A stretch of DNA of 14,364 bases from Verrucomicrobiota bacterium. Its GTDB lineage: Bacteria > Verrucomicrobiota > Verrucomicrobiia > Limisphaerales > JADLHS01. Position numbers and translations under genes: made by a program. A model generated the notes under the pieces. That model made no database searches and was not told the DNA's origin. It saw only the letters and a list, made by a program, of their open reading frames with translations. Each line of letters begins with the position of its first letter. Position 1 is the stretch's first letter. The stretch lies in NCBI GenBank assembly GCA_025360895.1, contig JANYBF010000470.1, positions 1-14,364 of the forward strand. The letters are read 5' to 3'. Positions 7,167 through 14,050 of this stretch are shown in pieces.

Positions 7167-9665
7167 ATGAGCGAAGAAGCCCTGAATAATTTTACGCCGC
7201 GCGCCCAGCAGGTGCTCGCGCTGGCGCGCAAGGAAGCTGACCGCTTCAACCACAACTTCGTCGGCACCGAGCATCTCTTGCTGGGTCTTATCAAACTCGG
7301 CCAGGGCGTTGCCGTCAACGTCCTCCAGAAGATGAACCTCGATCTCGAAACCGTCCGTATGGAAGTCGAGAAACAGGTTGGCACGGGGCCCGATCAGAAA
7401 ATGATCGGCAACATTCCCTACACCCCACGCGTCAAGAAAGTCCTCGCTCTGGCGTCGAAGGAGGCCAAGGCCCTTAACCACACTTATGTCGGTACTGAAC
7501 ATATCCTGCTCGGTTTGCTCCGCGAAGGTGATGGCGTCGCGGCGCGCGTTTTGAAGAGTCTGGAAGTGGATATTGAACAGACCCGGCAGGAGATTTTGAA
7601 GGAACTGGATCCCAACTTTGCCGCGCACGAAGAGCAGGCAGCCGGGGAAAATCCCGAAAAGCCCGGGCCCAGCGAAAAGAAGGGTGAAGTCAAAACCCCC
7701 GCCCTGAAGGCGTTTGGCCGCGACTTGACGGAACTGGCCCGCAAAGGTGACATGGACCCCGTCATCGGACGGAAGAACGAGATCGAACGGGTCATTCAGA
7801 TTCTTTGCCGCCGTACGAAAAATAATCCCGTCCTGCTGGGTGAAGCCGGTGTGGGGAAGACGGCGATTGTGGAGGGGCTCGCGCAGGAAATTGCCAAAGG
7901 CAACGTTCCGGAGATTCTCCGCGAAAAGCGCGTCATCACGCTGGACCTTGCGCTGATGGTGGCGGGTACGAAGTATCGCGGTCAGTTTGAGGAACGCATC
8001 AAGGCCGTCATGGACGAAATCCGTCGAGCGAAGAACATCATTCTCTTCATTGACGAGTTGCACACCATCGTGGGCGCCGGTTCGGCGGAAGGCACGATGG
8101 ACGCCTCAAACATCATCAAGCCCGCGCTCAGCCGCGGCGAGATGCAATGTGTCGGCGCGACGACGCTCAATGAGTATCGCAAGTATATCGAGAAGGATGC
8201 GGCCCTCGAACGTCGCTTTCAGTCAGTTCGGGTCGAAGCACCCTCGATTGAGGATGCGATCGAGATTTTGAAAGGCCTGCGCCCGAAATACGAAGAGCAT
8301 CACAAGGCGGAGTTCACCGATGCTGCGGTCACTGCGGCGGTAAAGCTCTCCGACCGCTACATCACAGATCGGTTTCTCCCCGACAAGGCGATTGATGTGC
8401 TGGACGAGGCCGGTTCGCGGGCGCGGATCAGCACGATGACACGTCCCCCCGAAGTTAAGACCATCGAAACCGAGATCGAAGAGTTGAAGGTCAAGAAAGA
8501 GCGGGCCATCAAGAACCAGGATTTCGAGGGCGCGGCGCATATGCGCGACCAGGAAAAACAGACCAAGGAAAAACTGGAAACGATCATGCTTAACTGGCGG
8601 ACGAGCCGGGAGGAACACCGGGTTGTCGTCGGCGAGGACGAGATTCTGCATATCGTTGCCAAGTGGACGGGGATTCCGCTACAGCGCATGGGACAGGATG
8701 AGATGCAGCGTCTGTTGGCGGTCGAAGGCGAAATGGCCAAGGTCGTTATCGGCCAGCGTGAAGGCGTTTCCGCGATTTGCAAGGCGCTGCGGCGTTCCCG
8801 CGCCGATTTGAAAGATCCGCGCCGGCCCATTGGCACCTTCCTGTTGCTTGGCCCGACCGGCGTCGGCAAGACATTACTGGCCCGAACCATGGCCGAGCAG
8901 ATGTTTGGTGATACCAAATCGCTCATCCAGCTCGACATGAGCGAGTACATGGAAAAGTTCAATGTTTCACGCCTCGTGGGTTCCCCGCCCGGTTACATCG
9001 GCTACGAGGAGGGCGGGCAATTGACGGAGCAGGTCCGGCGGAAGCCATATTCCGTCGTCTTGTTTGATGAGATTGAGAAGGCGCACCCCGACGTGTGGAA
9101 CATGCTCTTGCAGATTCTCGAAGAGGGCAAACTTACGGACAACATGGGCCGCGTAATCAATTTTCGGAACACGATCATCCTGATGACGTCCAACGTCGGT
9201 TCGGACACCATCAAGAAGCAATCGACGCTTGGTTTTTCACCGATCACCGATGAGAACACCTATGAGAAAATGCGGGAAAAAATTCTCGACGAATCCAAGA
9301 AGGTTTTCCGTCCGGAATTTCTCAATCGCCTCGACGATGCCATTGTCTTTCGGTCGCTTACCAAGCCCGACTTGATCGAGATTTTGAACCTGGAAGTCAC
9401 CAAGGTGATCGAGCGTTTGAAGGGTAAGAATATCCGGCTGGAACTCGATGCGACCGCGAAAGATTTCCTCGTTGAAAAGGGCTACGATCCCCAGTACGGC
9501 GCCCGACCGATGCGCCGGGCCGTGGAACGTTTTCTGGAAGACCCGCTGGCCGAAGAAATTTTGCGCGGGCAATTCCACGAAGGTGATCCGATCCGGGTCA
9601 CCAGCGACAAGGACAAACTGGTATTCAACCAATCGGCCCCCGCCGCCGGCGCGCTGTCCGGCTAA
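7167..9665 (+). CDS. clpC: ATP-dependent Clp protease ATP-binding subunit ClpC
   Basis: Hexameric AAA+ unfoldase that feeds substrates into the ClpP chamber; 832 residues, normal for ClpC. Two Clp N repeats (about 9-145) carry GTEH motifs with E35 and E111, equivalent to the two glutamates that bind phosphoarginine in Bacillus ClpC. The first AAA module has Walker A GEAGVGKT (225-232) and Walker B ILFIDE (292-297). A short middle domain with a UVR motif (about 427-470) separates it from the second module, with GPTGVGKT (562-569) and VLFDE (631-635). An LGF tripeptide (688-690) in the expected loop is the probable ClpP contact. The middle domain is short, as in ClpC and unlike ClpB. The gene starts 15 bases after mcsB and is followed by an intrinsic terminator, so it is the last gene of the ilvE-mcsA-mcsB-clpC unit. 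No clpP gene is in the window. Confidence 0.97.
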   Translation: MSEEALNNFTPRAQQVLALARKEADRFNHNFVGTEHLLLGLIKLGQGVAVNVLQKMNLDLETVRMEVEKQVGTGPDQKMIGNIPYTPRVKKVLALASKEAKALNHTYVGTEHILLGLLREGDGVAARVLKSLEVDIEQTRQEILKELDPNFAAHEEQAAGENPEKPGPSEKKGEVKTPALKAFGRDLTELARKGDMDPVIGRKNEIERVIQILCRRTKNNPVLLGEAGVGKTAIVEGLAQEIAKGNVPEILREKRVITLDLALMVAGTKYRGQFEERIKAVMDEIRRAKNIILFIDELHTIVGAGSAEGTMDASNIIKPALSRGEMQCVGATTLNEYRKYIEKDAALERRFQSVRVEAPSIEDAIEILKGLRPKYEEHHKAEFTDAAVTAAVKLSDRYITDRFLPDKAIDVLDEAGSRARISTMTRPPEVKTIETEIEELKVKKERAIKNQDFEGAAHMRDQEKQTKEKLETIMLNWRTSREEHRVVVGEDEILHIVAKWTGIPLQRMGQDEMQRLLAVEGEMAKVVIGQREGVSAICKALRRSRADLKDPRRPIGTFLLLGPTGVGKTLLARTMAEQMFGDTKSLIQLDMSEYMEKFNVSRLVGSPPGYIGYEEGGQLTEQVRRKPYSVVLFDEIEKAHPDVWNMLLQILEEGKLTDNMGRVINFRNTIILMTSNVGSDTIKKQSTLGFSPITDENTYEKMREKILDESKKVFRPEFLNRLDDAIVFRSLTKPDLIEILNLEVTKVIERLKGKNIRLELDATAKDFLVEKGYDPQYGARPMRRAVERFLEDPLAEEILRGQFHEGDPIRVTSDKDKLVFNQSAPAAGALSG

Positions 9666-9686
9666 TCGGTTTGGGCGGATAATGCG

Positions 9687-9717
9687 AACGCCAATTGCAT
9701 TGCGATTGGCGTTTTTT
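9687..9717 (+). terminator. Intrinsic terminator after clpC
   Basis: A perfect 9-bp inverted repeat (AACGCCAAT / ATTGGCGTT) with a 9-base loop is followed directly by a run of T residues (9712-9717). It begins 21 bases after the clpC stop codon, the classic place and shape for factor-independent termination. It marks the end of the ilvE-clpC transcript. Confidence 0.88.
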
Positions 9718-9747
9718 CGTTCCCTGACCCTTTACCGATTCGCAACA

Positions 9748-12360
9748 ATGAGCGACAATTCCCGCGTGTCCGTCCAGAAAATTACTGTTGGCGTCGTCGT
9801 TGCCGTTTTTGCGCTGGCGACTCGCGTCTTGGCCGGCGGCAGCGGTCTGAACGTTGCCGTAGTCGTCAATCAGAACAGCACCAACTCCGTCGAACTTGGC
9901 AACTATTACTGCGAACAACGCGGGGTGCCGCCGCAGAATGTTTTGCGCCTAAACTGGTCGGGGGACAAAACCACTTGGACGATGTCCGACTTCGACACGG
10001 TTTTGCGCCTGCCGCTGACCTCGATGTTGGCCAGTCGCCAGCTTACGAACCAAATTGAAGTGGTCTTGCTCTCGATGGACCTCCCTTATCGGGTTACGCT
10101 CGCGACGGGTTCGCCCGAAACGAGCGGCGTAAATGGGACCACGGCGGCATTGTTTTATGGTTTCAAGCCGGACGGTTGCATTACTTGTCCGGCGGGGTTG
10201 CCTTCCTGCCATCTGGCGCCGGCCAGCATCAACCTTTACGCGGGCAGCGAAGGAGTCTTTCGCTCGACTCCACCCCTCGGCGCGACGAGCAATTCCTGGC
10301 TCGTGATGATGATCACCGCCAGCAATCTTGCGCAGGCGAAGCAGATCGTGAACAACGGCGTTTCCGGCGATGGCACTTTTCCCACGCAGAAAGTTTTTCT
10401 CGCCAAGACGACGGACGTTGATCGGAACGTGCGGTATCTGGCATTTGACAATGCAGTGTTCGACACGCAACTGCATCAAAATTATTCCGTTCAACGCACC
10501 AATTCCAACGCGGCTTTCAATCTCGGGGCAATGCTGGGTTACCAGACGGGGCTGTATAATTACTCGGTCGCCCCGGCGAGCTTTGTTCCCGGGGCCATGG
10601 CGGACAATCTAACCTCGTATGGCGGAGCGCTCTTCGAGCCTAACGGAGCTCAGGCTTATTTATGGAACGTGCTGCTCGTTGGGGCGGCGGCCAGTTACGG
10701 GACAGTGGTGGAGCCGTGCGCGTATCCGGCCAAATTCCCTTCGTCTCAAAATTACTTTTACCAGGCGCGCGGGTTCAGCATCGCCGAATGTTACTACCAG
10801 AGCCTGACCAATCCGTATCAAGGAATTCTGGTGGGCGAACCGCTCGCCGCCCCTTTTGCCCGGCCGTGCAACGGCGCGTGGAGTAATCCGCCGGGCGGTG
10901 CTGTTATCAGTGGCACAACCAATCTCTCGCTCAGTTTTAATTCACTCGCCACCGACCGACCGGTGCAACAAGTGGACTTTTTCGTGGACGGCCAGTGGGC
11001 GCAGACGATCACGAACTTTCCTCCGCAGCAGGATAATATCCTTTATGTGACGCTCAACGGTTTCCTGACCAACTACCCTATACCGGTTAATGCTACGCTC
11101 GGCACCGCAGTCACTAATCTGGTCCTCCGCCTCAATCACCCGACCTACCGCAATGCGACCGAAGTTGCGGCGTTTGCCCACGGTGACCGGATCGAACTGC
11201 AGGGACTTAACGTGGCTACGCCCGGTGCGGATGTTTCCGTCGCGGTGAGTAACTCCATTGGCAGCGCGACGGTTTTGACGGCGTTCATAGGCGCGAGTCG
11301 CACCAACCTCCTCGATACGACGGCGTATGGCCTTCGCCCGTTCACCGTGGCGGGGGCGTTGGTGATTGGTGATTACCTCGAACTAACCGTTACCAAGACC
11401 AACGGGGCCAGCCATAGGGTTGCGGTTACCAATCAATCTGGCAGTGCGACGTTCCCCAGTTTCGTGCAATCGTTGCTTTCCGCCATTAATGCCGAACCCA
11501 ATCTCCGATCCTCCGATGGGGTGGTCGCGGAAGACTTGGTGACCGGAAATCTTCCGGGCGGTGATCCCTATGCGCAATTCAATCTTCTGGCGCGTTCCCC
11601 GGGCATTGTTGCGGCGCAACTGCAAGCCGCATTGACCGGTTCGTTTACCATAGATCCAACAACCGCCGGTCGCTTGGACGACAATGTGAACGACCTGCGC
11701 CCGCGCAATCACCTTTACCTCACGGCCGGCCTGACCAGCCTGAATCTCATTTTTCCCTTTGATACCACCACCATCGCCGACGGCTATCACGAACTGACCG
11801 CCGTCGCTTACGAAGGCAGCCACGTTCGTACGCAGAAGCGCATTTCCAAAAACGTGCGCATTCAGAACAACGCATGGTCTGCCACACTCACCACGCTCCT
11901 TGGCGGCACGAACACTGCGCTCGAAGCTACTCTTCAGTTTGCCGTTGCCGTCAACACCAACAACCTTACCAAACTCGAGTTGTTCAGCACTGGTGGCGCG
12001 CTCGGCGTCTTCAACAATGTTGATTCGGCCACGTTTGCTATCGCCGCCAGTTATTTGGGCATTGGCCTGCACCCCTTCTACGCGCTGGTCACTCGTTCGG
12101 ACGGTCAGCAGTATCGCACGGACACAAAATGGCTTCGCATCGTCGGCGCTGAGTCGCCTTTTGCTGTCTCCGTACTTGGACCGGCACCGACGTTAACATG
12201 GCCGGCTTCGGCCGGACGGCCATATCAGATCTTGAGTGCGATTGAGGCGACTAATACCTTTACCCCGCGCGCGGCGGTGACCCCGACCAATTCCACTGGC
12301 CTTTGGTCGGAGACGAACAACACCGCCTCGCAGCGCTATTATCGGGTTAAGACCCCTTGA
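9748..12360 (+). CDS. TIGR03790-family secreted protein with C-terminal Ig-like extensions
   Basis: Predicted secreted protein of 870 residues; biochemical function unknown. ATG 9748 gives a clear signal peptide (hydrophobic about 12-28, likely cleavage near VLAG at 30). Residues about 33-375 match what I recall of TIGR03790: an opening like NVAVVVNQNSTNSVELGNYY, then RGVPPQNVLRLNW, VVLLSMDLPYRV, and a closing ASYGTVVEPCAYPAKFP and GILVGEPLAAPFARP. That family is reported to occur only in genomes with exosortase. The remaining ~490 residues are beta-rich. They include an Ig-like segment near 390-440 (PVQQVDFFVDG) and a final WPASAGRPYQIL...RYYRV block typical of verrucomicrobial secreted proteins. 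No PEP-CTERM tail is present. Longer frames starting at 9448 or 9682 would overlap clpC or contain the terminator, so they were rejected. The protease gene begins 44 bases downstream, so the two may be co-transcribed. Confidence 0.82.
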   Translation: MSDNSRVSVQKITVGVVVAVFALATRVLAGGSGLNVAVVVNQNSTNSVELGNYYCEQRGVPPQNVLRLNWSGDKTTWTMSDFDTVLRLPLTSMLASRQLTNQIEVVLLSMDLPYRVTLATGSPETSGVNGTTAALFYGFKPDGCITCPAGLPSCHLAPASINLYAGSEGVFRSTPPLGATSNSWLVMMITASNLAQAKQIVNNGVSGDGTFPTQKVFLAKTTDVDRNVRYLAFDNAVFDTQLHQNYSVQRTNSNAAFNLGAMLGYQTGLYNYSVAPASFVPGAMADNLTSYGGALFEPNGAQAYLWNVLLVGAAASYGTVVEPCAYPAKFPSSQNYFYQARGFSIAECYYQSLTNPYQGILVGEPLAAPFARPCNGAWSNPPGGAVISGTTNLSLSFNSLATDRPVQQVDFFVDGQWAQTITNFPPQQDNILYVTLNGFLTNYPIPVNATLGTAVTNLVLRLNHPTYRNATEVAAFAHGDRIELQGLNVATPGADVSVAVSNSIGSATVLTAFIGASRTNLLDTTAYGLRPFTVAGALVIGDYLELTVTKTNGASHRVAVTNQSGSATFPSFVQSLLSAINAEPNLRSSDGVVAEDLVTGNLPGGDPYAQFNLLARSPGIVAAQLQAALTGSFTIDPTTAGRLDDNVNDLRPRNHLYLTAGLTSLNLIFPFDTTTIADGYHELTAVAYEGSHVRTQKRISKNVRIQNNAWSATLTTLLGGTNTALEATLQFAVAVNTNNLTKLELFSTGGALGVFNNVDSATFAIAASYLGIGLHPFYALVTRSDGQQYRTDTKWLRIVGAESPFAVSVLGPAPTLTWPASAGRPYQILSAIEATNTFTPRAAVTPTNSTGLWSETNNTASQRYYRVKTP

Positions 12361-12404
12361 TTGAACACGCCCGATGTTTCGGCGTCCAACTCACGTTGAA
12401 TTCA

Positions 12405-13775
12405 ATGCAACAAACCTGGCAACGCCTTCTGGCGCTGGTCTTCCTGCTAGCCAGCTTGGGGGGAGCGTCTGCTGGGACGGCCACGAATTTATTGATCTGG
12501 AACCAAGCCGGTGATCGCATGACGGCGGATGTTCGCGGTTGGCCGTTACTGAGCCTGTTGGAAGCCATCGCTACGCAATCCGGCTGGCAAGTGCGGGTGG
12601 AACCCGACTTGGAGCAGTTGGCTTCGGTCAAGTTCAAGAATCTTCCGTACGGTGAAGCGCTGCGGTTGCTCCTCGGCGATCTTAACTACGCGGTGGTGCC
12701 GCAGACCAACGGCCCGGCGCGCTTCTATGTGTTCCGCCTCGCGCTGGACCGGGCCATGCAGTTGGTGACCGCCGCCAGGGCAGTAGCCGCCTCGCCCAAA
12801 CGAGTGCCGGACGAATTGATCGTCCGCGTCAAGCCTGGTGCCGATATCGCGGCGCTGGCAAAATCCTTGGGCGCTAAAGTCGTCGGCAGCATCCCGGAGT
12901 TGAATGCGTATCGGTTGCAGTTTGAAGATGAGGCCGCCACGGAAGCTGCGCGTACGAAACTCCTGGTCAATCCTGACGTTGCGAGCGTGCAGGATAATTA
13001 TTACGTGAACCAACCGCTCGCGCCGCAAAGCTTTGGTGGCCAAGCCGCGCCCGAATCCAGGTTGACCCTCGATCCACCCAAGCAGGACGAGTGTAAAGTG
13101 GTTATTGGCATGGTGGATGGCCGGCTGCAAAACCTTGGCACCCAAATGGAGCAATTCATCAAGGAACGAATTTCAGTGGCGGGCCAATCCACGCCCGACA
13201 ACGGTCAACCGAATCATCCGACGGCCATGGTGAATTCAATTTTACAAGGAATGCAGGCCTCCGGTAAAACCAGCAGTTCGGTTCAAATCATCGCGGTGGA
13301 CGTCTTCGGGGCGAGTAGTTCGGCCAACACCTTCAATGTCGCCTTGGGCATGGTTACGGCGGCGAACCAGGGGGCAACCATTATTAACGCGAGCCTCGGC
13401 GGCTACGGCAACAGCCCGATCTTGAGCGATACCACGCAGCTACTCGCCTCAAAAAGCATTCCGGTATTTGCCGCCGTGGGGAACGATGCCTCCGACAAAC
13501 CATTTTATCCGGCCGCCGATCCGTACGTGACGGCGATCACGGCCTCCGAGCGCGGCCGGCTTGCCCCGTACGCCAATCTCGGAACGGCGGCCACGATTGC
13601 AGCTCCGGGAACGGTATTATTCTCGTACAACAATCAAACTTACGGCGCGCAGGGCACTTCGGTTTCAACCGCCGTAGCCACCGGCGTTGCGGCCGGGATA
13701 GCGGATGCCAACTGCACGCCTTGGTCACAGGTGATTCCTCTGCTCCAAAAAAACATGCCGGTGCCAGCCCGATGA
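12405..13775 (+). CDS. Secreted subtilisin-like (S8) protease with N-terminal STN-like domain
   Basis: Predicted exported serine protease of 456 residues. ATG 12405 gives a compact signal peptide (1-23, ending GGASAG). A TTG at 12357 overlapping the previous stop would bury it, so it was not used. Domains in order: an STN-like (secretin/TonB short N-terminal) segment at about 38-100 (LLSLLEAIATQSGWQV, YGEALRLLL); a propeptide of fervidolysin/I9 type at about 134-192 (DELIVRVKPGADIAAL ... VASVQDNYY); and an S8 domain at about 228-456. The triad is readable: D238 in IGMVDGR, H271 in NHPTAMVNSI, S419 in GTSVSTAVATG, with the oxyanion N360 in AAVGND. The surroundings are divergent: DG replaces D[ST]G, HPT replaces HGT, and the usual proline after GTSxA is missing. 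It may be an active processing protease or a degenerate one. The substrate is unknown; the neighbouring TIGR03790 protein is a candidate. Confidence 0.85.
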   Translation: MQQTWQRLLALVFLLASLGGASAGTATNLLIWNQAGDRMTADVRGWPLLSLLEAIATQSGWQVRVEPDLEQLASVKFKNLPYGEALRLLLGDLNYAVVPQTNGPARFYVFRLALDRAMQLVTAARAVAASPKRVPDELIVRVKPGADIAALAKSLGAKVVGSIPELNAYRLQFEDEAATEAARTKLLVNPDVASVQDNYYVNQPLAPQSFGGQAAPESRLTLDPPKQDECKVVIGMVDGRLQNLGTQMEQFIKERISVAGQSTPDNGQPNHPTAMVNSILQGMQASGKTSSSVQIIAVDVFGASSSANTFNVALGMVTAANQGATIINASLGGYGNSPILSDTTQLLASKSIPVFAAVGNDASDKPFYPAADPYVTAITASERGRLAPYANLGTAATIAAPGTVLFSYNNQTYGAQGTSVSTAVATGVAAGIADANCTPWSQVIPLLQKNMPVPAR

Positions 13776-13781
13776 GCAGTG

Positions 13782-13797
13782 CGCTAATAATTTAGCG
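13782..13797. terminator. Small hairpin between convergent genes
   Basis: A 6-bp inverted repeat CGCTAA/TTAGCG with a 4-base loop lies 6 bases after the protease stop, between the plus-strand protease gene and the minus-strand small membrane gene. There is no T-run on either side, so a terminator role is only weakly supported. Confidence 0.25.
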
Positions 13798-13835
13798 GTC
13801 CGAGTCTCCTTCCGTTGGTCTTTTCAAACCGACGT

Positions 13836-13991
13836 TCAGTGCGAGGTGCAGCCGATCTTGCCGAATGCCACGATGTAAGCGATCAAGCTGCCGATCAGCA
13901 ACCACGGCTTGCCGCCCATCGCGAGCAGAATTCCCCACGACAAAACTGCGCCGATGAGCAGGTAAACGAAAATCGCCAGAAACAATTTCAT
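13836..13991 (-). CDS. Small two-helix membrane protein (51 residues)
   Basis: A short minus-strand gene from ATG (complement of 13989-13991) to TGA (complement of 13836-13838). The product starts MKLFLAIFVYLLIGAVLSWG, continues through ILLAMGGKPWLLIGSLIAYI and ends VAFGKIGCTSH. Two hydrophobic helices (about 3-25 and 29-44) are separated by a GGKPW turn, which predicts a hairpin in the inner membrane. The composition is coherent for a membrane protein, and the overlapping plus-strand frame reads as a low-complexity Gln/Arg/Asp-rich sequence typical of antisense. I do not recognise a named family, and function is unknown. No Shine-Dalgarno sequence is seen, as for most genes here. It runs convergent to the protease gene. 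Confidence 0.7.
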   Translation of the reverse strand: MKLFLAIFVYLLIGAVLSWGILLAMGGKPWLLIGSLIAYIVAFGKIGCTSH

Positions 13992-14026
13992 GACCGGAAG
14001 TCTAGTGATTCATCCGGCCAACGCAA

Positions 14027-14046
14027 GTGGGGGAAAATTCCCGCAC
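14027..14046. repeat. Imperfect inverted repeat upstream of the small membrane gene
   Basis: GTGGGGGA pairs with TCCCGCAC across a 4-base AT-rich loop, with one mismatch. It lies 36-55 bases upstream of the minus-strand start at 13991, and about 20 bases after a minus-strand stop at 14066-14068. It could be an operator for the small gene or a weak terminator for an upstream minus-strand gene. Chance is also possible. Confidence 0.25.
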
Positions 14047-14050
14047 GGCG

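Noticed and set aside
7026..8063. 345-codon minus-strand open frame opposite clpC and mcsB
   Set aside because: It is antisense to highly conserved ClpC sequence, shows no recognisable domain, and reads as the mirror of real codons.
9448..9747. Long upstream extension of the TIGR03790 gene frame overlapping clpC
   Set aside because: It runs within clpC in another frame and through the terminator, and the residues look like antisense-style noise. ATG 9748 gives a proper signal peptide.
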